A stretch of 64,000 nucleotides of DNA from Chloroflexota bacterium (GTDB taxonomy: Bacteria; Chloroflexota; Ktedonobacteria; Ktedonobacterales; Ktedonobacteraceae), in contig VBHI01000199.1 in assembly GCA_005881495.1 (NCBI GenBank), positions 1-64,000 of the forward strand, given 5' to 3'. Below, in pieces: positions 26,501 to 36,620 of the stretch. The notes below the pieces were generated by a model, which had not been told where the DNA came from, ran no database searches, and saw only the letters and a program-made list of their open reading frames with translations. The translations under genes were made by a program, and so were the position numbers. How positions within the stretch are numbered: the stretch's first letter is position 1; each line of letters opens with the position of its first letter.

Positions 26501-26830
26501 CGTACAATGTACATTCTTGATGAGCCAACTACTGGATTGCATTTTGCCGATGTAGATCGATTACTCCAGGTATTACAGCGCCTCGTCGATAGCGGGAATA
26601 CGATTGTGGTGATTGAGCACAATATGGAAGTGATTAAGAGCGCAGATTGGATTATCGACCTTGGGCCAGCGGGTGGGGACGCTGGTGGTGAGATCATCGC
26701 CCAGGGCACGCCTGAAATGGTAGCAGGGAACGAGCAGTCTTTCACAGGACATTTTTTAAGACGAATGTTTAATGAGGAAGCCGCATTTGCGAGTGCTCAT
26801 CATACCGGGCATCAGGTTGTGGCTGGCTAG
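23564..26830 (+). CDS. uvrA: excinuclease ABC subunit A
   Basis: Damage-recognition ATPase of nucleotide excision repair. At 1088 residues it is longer than the usual 940-980. Walker A motifs are [14 protein letters not shown] (about 33-46) and [11 protein letters not shown]; each ATPase has its LSGGEAQR(I/V)(R/K)LA signature and a Walker B ([22 protein letters not shown]). Zinc modules CVYC...CPTC and CEAC...CDVC are present. The extra length comes from polar, probably disordered inserts at about residues 214-288, inside the UvrB-binding region, and about 520-575, before the first signature. The 3' end overlaps the convergent glycosyltransferase gene by 62 bp. Confidence 0.97.
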   Translation: MPQDKIIIRGAREHNLKNIDVTIPRDRLVVITGLSGSGKSSLAFDTIFAEGQRRYIESLSAYARQFLDKMEKPDVDHIDGLSPAISIDQKGSTHNPRSTVGTVTEIYDYLRLLYARIGHPHCPNCGREVSQQTVQQIVDAVLNLPEGSRIMLLAPLVQGRKGEYKNIFEEMRRAGYVRVRVDGKIHDLSDEIDLDKQKKHTIEAVVDRLVIRKERARDEAGTRLPRLGSLHSIENEENHFSQPGHPAPKKVAERPALYDINAEQLKEQNIDDKLPLERETPQEESGDLALRQRLSDSLETTLKLGSGVVLVSIIDGEEILFSEKAACVYCGISLPEIAPRTFSFNSPHGACPTCTGLGTQQEIDMERIVTHPDLSLRQGAITPWSKVVNGSQWHASILEALAQQYDFSLDTPWRELTEGQQQKVLYGAPEPLTIRYTPQHGHTRKYSINFEGVIPNLDRRYKQTESEGVREEIENYMSARICPDCHGARLKPETLAVTVAGRNIVQVTNLSIVLAQRFFKELEAEGAPIRPTTSNGEGTIQPAPIGNVQDKKKHSNGNPVKSDPYARINPHEPLVLATLTEREQFIARQVLKEIRARLQFLVDVGLEYLTLDRAAASLSGGEAQRIRLATQIGSGLMGVLYILDEPSIGLHQRDNERLIRTLIRLRNLGNTLLVVEHDQDTMRAADYIIDIGPGAGEHGGKVVAEGTYDDIVANTNSLTGDYLSRRRRIKLPEQRKEGNGHFLTIRGARENNLKNITVDIPLGEFVVITGVSGSGKSTLITDILYRKLAHTFFRAHDKPGAHDAIEGLEHLDKVIDIDQSPIGRTPRSNPATYTNAFTGIRDLFAQVPESKMRGYLAGRFSFNVKGGRCEACKGEGIVKIEMNFLPDVYVPCDVCKGKRYNREALEIHYKGKNIADVLNMTVEEAMTFFANVPSIYNKMKTLNDVGLGYMRLGQPATTLSGGEAQRVKLATELSRRGTGRTMYILDEPTTGLHFADVDRLLQVLQRLVDSGNTIVVIEHNMEVIKSADWIIDLGPAGGDAGGEIIAQGTPEMVAGNEQSFTGHFLRRMFNEEAAFASAHHTGHQVVAG

Positions 26831-28148
26831 AACCGATAAACCCCGAGTGCTGCTCTGTTGCAGTTTCTTGCCTACTATCGCTCTCGTTTGTTTCTGAGGC
26901 GTCTCCATTCGGGGTCGTCGGCTCAGGCTCAGGGTCCCCTAATGTAATGCGCCCTCCACGTTGACGCTGGCGATAGTCCATCCATATAATCAATCCGACC
27001 ATCGTTAACACCACCAGGGCTAAACCAACAAACTTGTAGAAATGCGCATAATGTTGAACTCCCGAGAGGGTGACAGCTAACAATCCAAATATCAGGGCCA
27101 GTCCATAAATGACAAAACAGATTTGCCTGACACTCAATCCAGTCGCCATAAGACGATGGTGCAAATGCGTTTTATCATAGTGAAGGGGAGATTGTCCTCG
27201 GCGTATTCGATTCATGATCACCACGGCAACATCAATAATAGGCACACCTAGCACCATCAGAGCCAATGCTAACTTTGCTCCTCCCATCACTGAAAGCACA
27301 GCCAATCCTAAACCAAGAAACATCGAACCGCTATCGCCCATGAAAATCTTCGCCGGGTTCCAATTGTGCGGTAGAAAACCGAGCACCGCGCCCGTAAAGA
27401 TTGCAGCAAGGACAGCGATACTCTGCTGCTGCAACAAGAAGCTAATGATAGTGACGAAAAGGCCGGCTATTCCTACAACACCCGTTGCCAGTCCATCCAT
27501 CCCATCAATCCAATTCACTGTATTCATCATCCCAACGGTCCAGAACCAGGTGAGCAGGACAGCCGGGATAGCGGCAAGACTGATACTCGGTTGGATATCA
27601 GGCGAAGGTGGATGGATAAACAAAAATAGCGTAGGCTGTAAATACCACGGTAAGTTTGCACTCGCTATCTCTCTACCAAAGGGAAAGGGGTTATTGAAGG
27701 TAAAGAGCAATATACCATGAAAGACTCCATCCCAGGGACCGAGAATGATAATGACTGCCACAGTTTGCGCCAATAATTTTGGCAGTGGTTTCAGCCCTAC
27801 GACATCATCATATGCGTGAACAATAACCACGAGCAGTGAGGCAGCTAGGAGTAGCCAGTAAATGATGACTTCATTGGTTGAACCGGGTTTGTAGAAAAGC
27901 AATGAGGCTAGCACAAAGGCCGCAAACACGGCTACACCGCCCAGGCGAGGCACGGCCTTCGTATGGACTCTTCGTGCTGCCGGTTGATCAAGCCAACCTA
28001 GCTTGTAACACAAGGCCCTCACACCGAATGTCAGGAAGTAAGCCAATACAAACGCGGATACTCCACCAAGCAGTAATATAAACACATCGTAAAAGATAGG
28101 GGGAATAAGGAACAAAAACTGAAGGGAGATGATGTCCGCCTGAATCAT
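26769..28148 (-). CDS. MraY/WecA-type polyprenyl-phosphate sugar-1-phosphate transferase
   Basis: Integral membrane enzyme placing a sugar-1-phosphate on undecaprenyl phosphate, at the start of cell-wall or surface polymer synthesis. 459 residues with about ten helices. Motifs include [10 protein letters not shown], the catalytic-aspartate region [36 protein letters not shown] and [10 protein letters not shown] (the HHR metal region). These fit the WecA/TagO branch better than MraY. The last ~60 residues are a polar cytoplasmic tail, longer than in typical WecA. A GGAG precedes the ATG. Confidence 0.9.
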   Translation of the reverse strand: MIQADIISLQFLFLIPPIFYDVFILLLGGVSAFVLAYFLTFGVRALCYKLGWLDQPAARRVHTKAVPRLGGVAVFAAFVLASLLFYKPGSTNEVIIYWLLLAASLLVVIVHAYDDVVGLKPLPKLLAQTVAVIIILGPWDGVFHGILLFTFNNPFPFGREIASANLPWYLQPTLFLFIHPPSPDIQPSISLAAIPAVLLTWFWTVGMMNTVNWIDGMDGLATGVVGIAGLFVTIISFLLQQQSIAVLAAIFTGAVLGFLPHNWNPAKIFMGDSGSMFLGLGLAVLSVMGGAKLALALMVLGVPIIDVAVVIMNRIRRGQSPLHYDKTHLHHRLMATGLSVRQICFVIYGLALIFGLLAVTLSGVQHYAHFYKFVGLALVVLTMVGLIIWMDYRQRQRGGRITLGDPEPEPTTPNGDASETNESDSRQETATEQHSGFIGSSQPQPDARYDEHSQMRLPH

Positions 28149-28334
28149 AAAGAATGCTCCTACCTATCTGCTGAGGAGATGTTTTCTTCATCACTGACAT
28201 ATGGAAAGATATCCACTCTCATGCCGTGGTTGGATTATAAGCCTGTGTTCAAGAAAACGCAAATCAATAGCACGTTTATCGTATTCTGATTCCGCCAAAT
28301 AACCCTCTAAAATAACCTTCTATATGAATGGTCT

Positions 28335-29201
28335 CTATAATATCACCTTTAGTAATCGATCCCAACTTGCATAATCCTTCTCAGATGTCACAGTCGCCTG
28401 CGGCCAGAGTTCATGGAGCAGGTGAACGAGTATTTCACGCTGTTGATAGCCAATTTCCATGATCAATACAGCATGTTCCTTCAATTTACCCGACCGTTGA
28501 GCTTCTTTAAAGAAGCGCTCTAACAGATCTAGCCCTTGAGTACCACTGATCAGGGCAAGATGCGGTTCGTAGGCACGAACGTCAGAGGCCAGCTGGTCCA
28601 TCTCATCGAAACCCACATAGGGTAAGTTAGCGGTAAGTACATCGACAGGCTCTGGCAATGGGGTAAGGAGGTCGCCATGCAACAAATGTACTCGATGTTC
28701 AACAGCGTATCGTTGACAATTGAGGCGCGCAACGTCCAGAGCATCGAGAGAGATATCTGTGGCGTACACATAGGGAAGGCGTGGCTCTTGTACGGCGAGA
28801 GCGATCGGAATAACGCCAGAACCTGTGCCAATATCGGCTACAACAGGCGTCAGACCACTAGCAAGCAGATCACGAATAATCTTTAAAACAATCTCAACCA
28901 GTAGTTCTGTCTCCGGTCGAGGTATGAGAACACGTCTATCAACGAAGAAATCAAGGCCAAAAAACTCTTTGTGCCCAACGATGTAAGCAACCGGTTCACC
29001 ACGTTTTCGACGTTCAAGCAGCCGTCGATACTGCTGCTCTTGATCCCCAGTAAGATGAATTTCTGGATGTGCAATAAGCGTAGCCCGATCCACGTGTAAC
29101 ACATGACCTAACAATACCTGGGCATCAAGCCTGGGAACAGATTGTCCTATCTCTGTGAGCACTGATGTACCCAGTTCTATAGCCTCACCAATATTGGTCA
29201 T
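28335..29201 (-). CDS. prmC: peptide chain release factor N5-glutamine methyltransferase
   Basis: Methylates the GGQ glutamine of release factors using SAM. 288 residues: N-terminal helical domain with R-L-D-A-Q-V-L-L-G-H-V-L, VAYIVGHKEFFGL and VLIPRPETELLVE, and the SAM loop VADIGTGSGVIPIALA. The catalytic motif is ANLPY where most family members have NPPY; NLPY is a conservative variant, so activity is still expected. The gene starts 15 bp after the DUF2203 gene, and the two are probably cotranscribed. Confidence 0.93.
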   Translation of the reverse strand: MTNIGEAIELGTSVLTEIGQSVPRLDAQVLLGHVLHVDRATLIAHPEIHLTGDQEQQYRRLLERRKRGEPVAYIVGHKEFFGLDFFVDRRVLIPRPETELLVEIVLKIIRDLLASGLTPVVADIGTGSGVIPIALAVQEPRLPYVYATDISLDALDVARLNCQRYAVEHRVHLLHGDLLTPLPEPVDVLTANLPYVGFDEMDQLASDVRAYEPHLALISGTQGLDLLERFFKEAQRSGKLKEHAVLIMEIGYQQREILVHLLHELWPQATVTSEKDYASWDRLLKVIL

Positions 29202-29216
29202 GCAACGTTCCTGCGT

Positions 29217-29609
29217 TTATAGTGGTTGGCGACCGGCGAAACCAGCGTCAAGATAATGCCAGAAATTGATACGCTCTTCACCGAGATACCAGCAAAGATA
29301 GATTTCCTTGCCATTACGGAGGCTGAGAAAGTCGATCAGGCCACGTTCGAGATCTTTCAAAACACACCCAAAGCCGGCCAGTTCATCAAGAAGTTTACGC
29401 AGGTCATGCGCGTGATGAGACAGTTCTCTCTGCAGGTTCAACATGCGTTCATGCAAGTGATAGCCGTTGCCAGTTGCTTGGAGACGCAAAGCGTCTAGCT
29501 CCTCCTCGGTTTGCAGTATGGACTTACGCTTAACCTGTATCTCGCGCAGCACGACGGAGATCTGTGGTAATAGAGCCTCAGCCTCTTCACGAGTGAAGTA
29601 ATGAGCCAT
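29217..29609 (-). CDS. DUF2203 family protein
   Basis: A 130-residue soluble protein of the DUF2203 family, function unknown. The family landmarks are visible at both ends: YFTREEAEALLPQI at the start and LIDFLSLRNGKEIYLCWYLG, EERINFWHYLDAGFAGRQPL at the end, with a helical, probably coiled-coil middle. AAGGAGG precedes the ATG. It sits between a large membrane protein gene (48 bp upstream) and prmC (15 bp downstream) on the same strand. Confidence 0.9.
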   Translation of the reverse strand: MAHYFTREEAEALLPQISVVLREIQVKRKSILQTEEELDALRLQATGNGYHLHERMLNLQRELSHHAHDLRKLLDELAGFGCVLKDLERGLIDFLSLRNGKEIYLCWYLGEERINFWHYLDAGFAGRQPL

Positions 29610-29657
29610 TCATTGCCTCCTCCTTGCCCTCTAGACAGGTTTCCTATCAAATGCATA

Positions 29658-31565
29658 CTATGGTGTAGGGCTGGGTGTCGGTGTTGTACCAGGTGTTCCT
29701 GTTGGAGTGGCTGTCGTTGTCGGCGTTGGTGTACCTCCCAGAATGATCGAGAGGTCATCAAAGGTCTTGAAGTTCACTACGCTACCTCCTACTACATAAT
29801 CACCCTTGATTGTATCACCAGGCTGCACAAGTGGCAGTTTAGGTGAGAGGGAGAGGTTAGCAGTGAAGATGGCATTCTGCCCCTTTATCTGAATGTAATA
29901 GATGGTGTTGCTCCCCTGCTGCACAGATGATATACGCAGCACTTTCCCACTCACGGTCTGGGTCGTTCCTCCACTTGGAGTATTGCCACCATTTCCTTGC
30001 TGTGTAAGCCATTGCTGGTAATCCTGCAACGCCTGAGGTAGCGATGGTTCATATTGTACATTACTGCCGTTCAAATTCCTGGCGTCTACAACTCCAACCG
30101 ATTGGAAGCCGCCATTGCCCGAACTTTGTACATAGATTGCTATCCAGGTGGGGACTCCATAGATCTGGTATAGTTGAACACTAGCCACATTGTAATTACG
30201 AATATTTTTGCTGTTAGATTGAAATGTACTCTGTACGTTACCACCGATACCCACTCCTGCCAGTGGATAGAAATGAGCCTCATTTTTATGGGTATCGAAA
30301 AGGAAGACGCCCGTACTTGACTGGTCGTTTGAAGAGGAAGAGGTCATAGGAATGAGCCAGACAGGCTGATCCACGTTGTTATAGAGTAGCTCTGGATCAC
30401 TAGCTGGGGTTTGCTGACCCATGCCAGAGGGATTAAACCATGGAGCAGCATGAAAGAGACCCCACCAGCTGAGGTAATCCGTCACTGTTTGCGCCGGCAT
30501 GACGCGATCTACCCAGGCTGGCACATCCTGTGGCAGATATTTCTTAATCTCACCAGTGTGAGCGTTTACAATGAGCACCTCAGTGAGTATGTCACCAATA
30601 TAGCCACGGCTTGGCTGCATAAGCGAAATGGTCCAATAGGGATGGAAACTATCATCGAGTTCCAGGGTAGGATCGACCAGTTTTCCATAGGTATAGCCAT
30701 TCAGGTAGACATGACGTAACAGGTCCTGGTTCAGAAGCGCACCAGGCAGAACGGCAAGAGACGCTGTTGATTCGGTGTGTAAGACCGGCACCTTCTCAGG
30801 GTCCTCAGCATCCACCACAACAAAACCCGGTGTGGTTGGGCTATTCAGGTTGGCAAAGATGTTGTTGTACGTTAACGGGCCAACATAGTAGAGATGATGG
30901 TTAATAGATTGTAATGTATAGCTGTCTGGATCTATGCTGTACGTTGAGCCAAGGTTCTGACCATTTGAACCAAGTACCTGTTGGCCTTTGTAAATAGCAA
31001 TGCTTTTGCTGACCAGCACAATGTTATTGGGATCGGTGGGCGGCAATTTGGGAGAGGTTTCATAATGTACCTGGGGTATGGCGGCAAGTGCTTTGGCATT
31101 GCTATCAAACCAGGTAGTAAAGACCACAATCAAACCACTGACGACGATACCAATGACAGCCGCCACTACAAGCCCAAAAATACCTGCCGCAATAGCTCCT
31201 CGCGAGGCACTGGCAGGTAATTGGGTGGGATTGCTCTTCGATGCACGCGGCCGCCCCTGGCTCACAGCGGAAGCGTCCTCCAGGACATTAAGTGCTGGGC
31301 GCGCAAAAGCAAAGAGATTCGCGATGCTACTAATCACCAGTGGCCAGAGTAACCACTGCCAACCCCAGAACGGACCCGTTAGAGCGGGCTCAGAGAAATA
31401 AAGAATGAACAAGCAGATCAGGTAATTCAGAACAAAAAAACCGGCGAACCAGTTGAAGAATTTTCTTCTGTTAAATGCTTCGCGGCGTCCAAAACCCAAC
31501 CGCCCAATTGACAGGATTGCCATGACAATAAGTGTACCAATGAGTGCCAACAAGAAAATTATCAT
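29658..31565 (-). CDS. large membrane-anchored hypothetical protein
   Basis: 635 residues. Three hydrophobic helices lie in the first ~95 residues, then a fourth at about 125-152 after an Arg/Ser/Pro linker. The remaining ~480 residues should be outside the membrane and are beta-rich with many Asn/Gln/Tyr; loops such as YSIDPDSYTLQSINHHLYYV suggest a propeller-like or repeat domain. The protein ends with a Pro/Thr-rich tail (TPTPTTTATPTGTPGTTPTP). I do not recognise a named family; similar proteins could be cell-surface sensors or carriers. It heads the DUF2203-prmC group. Confidence 0.6.
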   Translation of the reverse strand: MIIFLLALIGTLIVMAILSIGRLGFGRREAFNRRKFFNWFAGFFVLNYLICLFILYFSEPALTGPFWGWQWLLWPLVISSIANLFAFARPALNVLEDASAVSQGRPRASKSNPTQLPASASRGAIAAGIFGLVVAAVIGIVVSGLIVVFTTWFDSNAKALAAIPQVHYETSPKLPPTDPNNIVLVSKSIAIYKGQQVLGSNGQNLGSTYSIDPDSYTLQSINHHLYYVGPLTYNNIFANLNSPTTPGFVVVDAEDPEKVPVLHTESTASLAVLPGALLNQDLLRHVYLNGYTYGKLVDPTLELDDSFHPYWTISLMQPSRGYIGDILTEVLIVNAHTGEIKKYLPQDVPAWVDRVMPAQTVTDYLSWWGLFHAAPWFNPSGMGQQTPASDPELLYNNVDQPVWLIPMTSSSSNDQSSTGVFLFDTHKNEAHFYPLAGVGIGGNVQSTFQSNSKNIRNYNVASVQLYQIYGVPTWIAIYVQSSGNGGFQSVGVVDARNLNGSNVQYEPSLPQALQDYQQWLTQQGNGGNTPSGGTTQTVSGKVLRISSVQQGSNTIYYIQIKGQNAIFTANLSLSPKLPLVQPGDTIKGDYVVGGSVVNFKTFDDLSIILGGTPTPTTTATPTGTPGTTPTPSPTP

Positions 31566-31938
31566 CTTACCCTCACATAGTGTATTTCAAGTAGTGTGGC
31601 CTCTCATCCGTCGTTGTCGTCTTGAAAAGTGACATCCATCAGGGTCAGGTAGTACGTAAAGATTATTGACGGGACAAAACCCACGCTATTGTAACGTCCT
31701 TCAAGGCAGATATACAAATGGCCTGCCTTCTGTATTAAGTATACACCCTCCTCCAAATATTTTGTCTTCGTGACGGACGATGAAAGAGATGTAACACTTT
31801 AGCGTATCGCAAGTCTATAATACAGTACCTTCGCCTGAAGGTTTACGTAAGATGCCTTTCTTGATCATGAAGAGTACAGTGAAAGCATAGCCTTGATTGG
31901 CAACTATAGACGCAGATAGCTAAAGGAGCATTTGACGT

Positions 31939-32553
31939 ATGCGATGGTTCGGTAAAAAATCTGAGCAACGAACATTAGAGGAAAAGAGACCTGATGGTCA
32001 ATATCGCCTTCCGTCAGGACAATACCTCACAAAGAAATGGCCGGTGTTGAGCTATGAGCGAACCCCTCAAAGACTGCCGGCTGATTGGAAACTAAAGATC
32101 ACCGGTAAAGTCGAGAATCCGTTGGAGTTTACGTGGGAAGCATTCCTTGCGCTTCCACGCACTACCTTCACCACCGATATTCACTGTGTGACGACTTGGA
32201 GTCGTTACGACAATAACTGGGAGGGTGTGAGCATCCGTGAAATGTTAAGGCGTGCCAAACCGTTACCGAGCACTAAATTTGTGATGGCGCACTCCTGGAC
32301 TGGCTATACGACAAACCTTCCTCTTGCTGACCTTGATGATGACGATGTAATGATCGCGCTCAAACATGATGGCCAGGATTTGGAGCCTGATCACGGTGGC
32401 CCTGTTCGCTTGCTTGTGCCAAAACTCTACTTCTACAAAAGCGCCAAGTGGCTCGATGGGTTGGAGTTTATGGAACACGACCGCCCCGGTTTCTGGGAAC
32501 AGCGCGGCTACCATAATCACGCTGATCCGTGGAAAGAGGAGCGGTACTGGTAG
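31939..32553 (+). CDS. sulfite oxidase-like molybdopterin oxidoreductase
   Basis: A 204-residue protein with the sulfite oxidase/YedY molybdopterin fold. The molybdenum-ligating cysteine lies in the conserved D-I-H-C-V-T-T-W-S block (about residue 79). The pterin-phosphate region EPDHGGPVRLLVPKLYFYKSAKW is intact, ending in FWEQRGYHNHADPW. It has no signal peptide and no dimerisation domain, so it is the short cytoplasmic form; its substrate is unknown. AAAGGAG is upstream of the ATG. The 373-bp gap before it (31566-31938) holds a TATAAT at 31816-31821 as a possible -10 and no gene. It converges with spoVR. Confidence 0.88.
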   Translation: MRWFGKKSEQRTLEEKRPDGQYRLPSGQYLTKKWPVLSYERTPQRLPADWKLKITGKVENPLEFTWEAFLALPRTTFTTDIHCVTTWSRYDNNWEGVSIREMLRRAKPLPSTKFVMAHSWTGYTTNLPLADLDDDDVMIALKHDGQDLEPDHGGPVRLLVPKLYFYKSAKWLDGLEFMEHDRPGFWEQRGYHNHADPWKEERYW

Positions 32554-32565
32554 GAGTTTGAGTTA

Positions 32566-34005
32566 TTACTTCTCCAAAGTACTCTTACTATTGCGCTCTC
32601 CATCATAGGTGAGCAATATGCGTTTACCCTCGTAGACCGTTTCCAGGTGGACGGGGCGACCCCACATCGTATACACATGTTGGAGTGTCTTCTCGGCATA
32701 GTTCAGGTCGAGTTCCTGGCCCTCAAACATGTGCTTGATGTAGAGTTCGCGGTTGCCACGATAATCTCCGTTATCGACAACGAGGTAAGGATAGCCAAAG
32801 TTGGTCATACTGGCAACGATGCCATCGCGCACTTTCTCCCAGTTCTTTTCGGAGATGACCCATTCATCGCCGTCTTTCTTGAAGAGATAGAGGTCAAGGT
32901 CCTTGATGAGGTCTTTGGTCAGATAGTTTCGCAGGAACGATACATCGTTATCTAATTCGCGTACTTCGAAGATCTTCTGGTGCCCCATTCCTGGCTTACG
33001 CCCTGTTTTTTCTCGTTCCTCATCGGTCGGATTATCCCAACGTTGCTCGATATCTTCAAACATCTTGAAGCCAAGATAATATGGATTGAGCGAGGTGCGC
33101 GATGGCGAGAGGACGCCTGAGTGCAACTGGGCAAACTCGAGGAATTCGGAACTGTTGATGACGCCGAGTTCTGCTAATTGACGCATGATGCGCGAGTGCC
33201 ATAGGCTGGCCCATCCTTCATTCATGACTTTTGTCTGCGCTTGCGGTATAAAGTAGAGCATCTCCGTGCGCACAATTTCGATGAGGTCACGCTGCCAGGG
33301 CTGCAGATGGGGGGCGTAGCGCATTAAGAACTGCAGGATATCCTTCTCTGGTTTTTCAGGAAACTTTGGAGGCTTTCCAGGTCGCCTTTCGCGATCCTCC
33401 TCGGCCTTTTTTGCTTTCTTTTCAAGGCCCCAGAGATCATCATATTCGCTTGTGACCTGGGTTGGCTTCTGTTCGTCTTTTTTGGCATTTTCATTCCCGC
33501 GCAGCAACAAATTATAGTCAACGTGCTCTTGAATCGAGAGGGCCGCGTCAAGAAAACGCTCGACTTCGGCCTTGCCATGATCGAACTCGTACTTGGCGAC
33601 GCGTTCAGCATGGATGCTCACCTTATCGATCATGCGACGCGAAGTATTTTGAAAGTAGGCATTATTCTTGAAAAAATCAGTATGGCCGAAGACGTGCGCG
33701 GCTACGAAAGTATTTTGCAGGAGATTATTCATTTCCATCAGGAAAGCATAGCTAGGGTTGGTGTTGACCACCATCTCGTAGATTTTGCTCAACCCGAAGT
33801 CATACTGCATCTTCTGCCGATAGTAGGATTTCCCATGCGTCCAGTGACTGAAGCGACCAGGCAAACCATACGAGGCAAACTCGTACATGATGCTGGCGGG
33901 CACCAGCTCAAAGTGTGTGGGGAAAGGATCAAGTCCAAACTTGTGGGCCTCCTCCCAGGCACAATCTATTGCGTCTCGCAGTCTTTCGATCTCACTATCT
34001 GCCAT
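32566..34005 (-). CDS. spoVR: SpoVR family protein
   Basis: 479 residues, the normal size for SpoVR/YcgB. Characteristic blocks are GLDPFPTHFELVPASIMYEFAS, GLPGRFSHWTHGK, V-F-G-H-T-D-F-F-K-N-N and TKVMNEGWASLWH. A charged, low-complexity linker (about 175-235) interrupts the middle. SpoVR was first linked to spore cortex formation in Bacillus and is found next to prkA/yeaG and yeaH in many non-sporulating bacteria, where the trio responds to stress or starvation. It is the last gene of that operon here, 166 bp after the DUF444 gene, and has no intein. Confidence 0.93.
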   Translation of the reverse strand: MADSEIERLRDAIDCAWEEAHKFGLDPFPTHFELVPASIMYEFASYGLPGRFSHWTHGKSYYRQKMQYDFGLSKIYEMVVNTNPSYAFLMEMNNLLQNTFVAAHVFGHTDFFKNNAYFQNTSRRMIDKVSIHAERVAKYEFDHGKAEVERFLDAALSIQEHVDYNLLLRGNENAKKDEQKPTQVTSEYDDLWGLEKKAKKAEEDRERRPGKPPKFPEKPEKDILQFLMRYAPHLQPWQRDLIEIVRTEMLYFIPQAQTKVMNEGWASLWHSRIMRQLAELGVINSSEFLEFAQLHSGVLSPSRTSLNPYYLGFKMFEDIEQRWDNPTDEEREKTGRKPGMGHQKIFEVRELDNDVSFLRNYLTKDLIKDLDLYLFKKDGDEWVISEKNWEKVRDGIVASMTNFGYPYLVVDNGDYRGNRELYIKHMFEGQELDLNYAEKTLQHVYTMWGRPVHLETVYEGKRILLTYDGERNSKSTLEK

Positions 34006-34171
34006 AAAAGAGGCTCCTTCCAGGATAGAGGCCAGGGGTTTCAGTTTCGTCGCTCGCTATTTCAGCCAATTTGCGAGGATTATGCTCAATAAAATTTGCG
34101 GGTGGTAAGTATCCCCACATTGCCATTACTGGCAGATTGCCACCCTTCAGTACCCCACATTTTTTCGGCCT

Positions 34172-36595
34172 TCAAAATGACACTACAGCCATGGGATCAC
34201 GCTGGGCGAAGAATTTCCGCAGAGCGGGATAGACTTCCTTCTTATCCGAAATGGTCACGGCGATGAACTTCTTATCGGAGATCTTGTTGTAAGCACCCAT
34301 GAGCGTACTGGGTGAGCGATAGTGCCCTTCGCGAATTTCGCCGTACCCAAAGATATTGCAGAGTTCCATCAGTTTAGTGACCAACTGGACGCAGCGGTCA
34401 TTATCCCACGGCAGATTATCTCCGTCGGAGAAATGGAAGGGATAGATGTTCCAGTCATCCGGGTTATAGCGTTGTTTGATGATCTCTAATGCCAGTTCAT
34501 AGGCAGACGAGACCTGGGTGCCCCCGCTTTCTCCCTTGTGGAAAAACTCCTCTTCGGTGACTTCTTTGGCCTCGGTATGGTGACTGACGAAGACGATCTG
34601 GACGTTGTTGTATTTTGTGCGCAGGAAGCGGACCATCCAGAAGTAGAAACTCCTGGCGATATATTTCTCGAATTCGCCCATACTGTTATGGCTAAGTAGC
34701 CCATCCACAATATAGTTATGGTATTCAGCTACCTCAAAGTCATATACTTGAACAGGCTCAGCGACTCGCGTTATACTCTGCACACGCGAAACCATCATGC
34801 CGCGTTTGAGTACTGAGTCGATATACTCCTGATCATCAAGCGTTGCGGTTGGACTCGTCGAGAGTGTGCGTAGTTGCTGCTGGGAAAGTGTATGCGTCTC
34901 TGTCTGATAATACGTGTAGAGGCGCGTATGACCAGCCAGGTGCGAAAAGCGTTCACGCCAATCCTCTTCGAGAATATACTTACTGCGCATGGCATCAATA
35001 CCAGCAGCCTGCTTTTCTACCAGAGTCCTCATCTTCGCCCGCTTCTGTGGGCAGCTAAACCCAATATGCTCAGCGAAAAGAAGTACGTCTTTGGCATTGA
35101 TCGAGAGTTTGTAATAGATGCCCGCAGGGATACTTCTTCCATCTCCCATGCGACTCTCACCTTGCTCATAATCGTGAATACGCGCTCGAATGCCCCAATA
35201 AGAGAGCAGGTGCTTGACCTGAGTCACAAGTTGGTGGCTAGCTGAGTAAAACATCACAGCATGATGAGCAATCGTTCCTTCTGCATCGAAGAGTCCACGC
35301 AAGAATGCGGCACGTATCTCTGCCGGTTCACGGTAAATGCTTGCTTCGATATAGCGATGACGTGAACGTTGCTTCAGCATTGGAAAGTTTGCTGCCAGTT
35401 CGCGAGCAAGAGGCGCGCGGTTGAAGTAAATGCGCTGGCGATTGTGTATACCAGGACGGTGATTTATAATACCCTGTACACCAAAACCCTGTGCGAATAC
35501 CTCACGATAGGTCTGAAGCCGCTCTTCACTCTCGTCAGTTACAATAATGCTAGTGCTATTAGGACTTATGAAGATATGTCCATCACCTAGCAAGACGCCC
35601 AGCATATAAGCTTGATCTTCACTTAACGTAGCTTTGTAAGATTCTCCAGTACTCCCCCAGGTGTTGACCAAAATCAACTTATCGCTAACCCGCAATTCGT
35701 CAGCACGTTTCTCGATAATGCGATTGCCTGGTTCATCATAGACGAAGTAGACATGCTGCGGCGTGGCATGTAGTGTGGCATCCTGGGTCTCGATGGCGAG
35801 CGTTTCCGGTGCTGTCTTCGAGAAGGTTTCTACGACTTGAGAAGTCGTCTTTCCCATTGTCTCAAGGTCGAGGCATGCTACTTGGTCACCCACAACGATG
35901 TCTGAGACATCTTTATATGAGCCGTCGGCCATCTCAATATGGTGTCCGGCGGTGTGGCACCCGCTGACATCCATCATGGCGATGACCACCGCGTTGGATT
36001 GGTATTTGATGGTTGGCTCCCACACCTTGAAGCGAAGATCCTCGGATTTGATATCCTGGAATTTGGCGTCGCCTTTGGCGGCATTGCGCTTCATGTTCTC
36101 CATGATGGTGCGTTTTTTGTCAAGGTTCGTCATGGGGCCTTTCTTGCGGACATCGGTAAAGCGCACAGCCTCGGTCTGCAGTTCTTGCTGACGCTTTTGC
36201 TCGAGATTAGGCAGCCCCAGATCTTCAAAGATCATAGCGGCCAGTTCTTCCATGGAGATTTCGGCCTCGTAGTAGTCTTGACCTGCCTCTTTGCCTGCTT
36301 CGCCCTTCTTGCCTTTGCCGGGGCGGGGCTCCTGAGCCACCACATCGCCGACTTTACTCTTCCCATCGCCCTCTCCAGCATGTTCTTGTTTACCAGGGTC
36401 AAAGCGGAAACGGTATTCGTCGAGTGAGCGAATGGGAACGCGTACTCTCTTGGTGCCATCCGACAGGATGATGCTCTCTTCACTGACGATTTCGCCTAAA
36501 TTTTTCTTGATTGCCTCGCGGATCTTCTCTTTGTGTCGTTCCTGGTCGATTTGACCCTTGCGGTGCAACGACCAGTCATGCTGAGAGACGGACAT
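34172..36595 (-). CDS. yeaH: DUF444 (YeaH/YhbH) VWA-domain protein carrying an intein
   Basis: An 807-residue precursor. The host protein is DUF444/YeaH, a partner of the PrkA kinase with a von Willebrand A domain; residues 1-212 and 638-807 join to 382 residues, the usual family size. The intein (213-637) sits inside the metal-ion motif: M-D-V-S-G is followed by intein Cys213, and the host resumes with S-M-G-E-F, so DxSGS is only complete after splicing. The N-terminal third is charged and Lys-rich; the C-terminus has IREGHYRSPSTLMGAY. AAGGAG precedes the ATG. It lies 134 bp after prkA, with a palindromic repeat between them. Confidence 0.93.
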   Translation of the reverse strand: MSVSQHDWSLHRKGQIDQERHKEKIREAIKKNLGEIVSEESIILSDGTKRVRVPIRSLDEYRFRFDPGKQEHAGEGDGKSKVGDVVAQEPRPGKGKKGEAGKEAGQDYYEAEISMEELAAMIFEDLGLPNLEQKRQQELQTEAVRFTDVRKKGPMTNLDKKRTIMENMKRNAAKGDAKFQDIKSEDLRFKVWEPTIKYQSNAVVIAMMDVSGCHTAGHHIEMADGSYKDVSDIVVGDQVACLDLETMGKTTSQVVETFSKTAPETLAIETQDATLHATPQHVYFVYDEPGNRIIEKRADELRVSDKLILVNTWGSTGESYKATLSEDQAYMLGVLLGDGHIFISPNSTSIIVTDESEERLQTYREVFAQGFGVQGIINHRPGIHNRQRIYFNRAPLARELAANFPMLKQRSRHRYIEASIYREPAEIRAAFLRGLFDAEGTIAHHAVMFYSASHQLVTQVKHLLSYWGIRARIHDYEQGESRMGDGRSIPAGIYYKLSINAKDVLLFAEHIGFSCPQKRAKMRTLVEKQAAGIDAMRSKYILEEDWRERFSHLAGHTRLYTYYQTETHTLSQQQLRTLSTSPTATLDDQEYIDSVLKRGMMVSRVQSITRVAEPVQVYDFEVAEYHNYIVDGLLSHNSMGEFEKYIARSFYFWMVRFLRTKYNNVQIVFVSHHTEAKEVTEEEFFHKGESGGTQVSSAYELALEIIKQRYNPDDWNIYPFHFSDGDNLPWDNDRCVQLVTKLMELCNIFGYGEIREGHYRSPSTLMGAYNKISDKKFIAVTISDKKEVYPALRKFFAQRDPMAVVSF
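34685..35959 (-). mobile_element. intein with LAGLIDADG endonuclease in the DUF444 gene
   Basis: 425 residues, encoded in frame. It starts with Cys (CHTAGHHIEMADG), has the block B histidine in TPQHVYFV, and ends YHNYIVDGLLSHN followed by host Ser, so it is a class 1 intein with His-Asn at the end. Two dodecapeptide motifs, YMLGVLLGDGHI and FLRGLFDAEGTI, keep their acidic residues, so the homing endonuclease looks intact. Host sequence on both sides matches DUF444 without gap, which fits a functional splicing element. Confidence 0.93.
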
Positions 36596-36620
36596 GGAGC
36601 ACGCTCCTTACGTATCAGGA

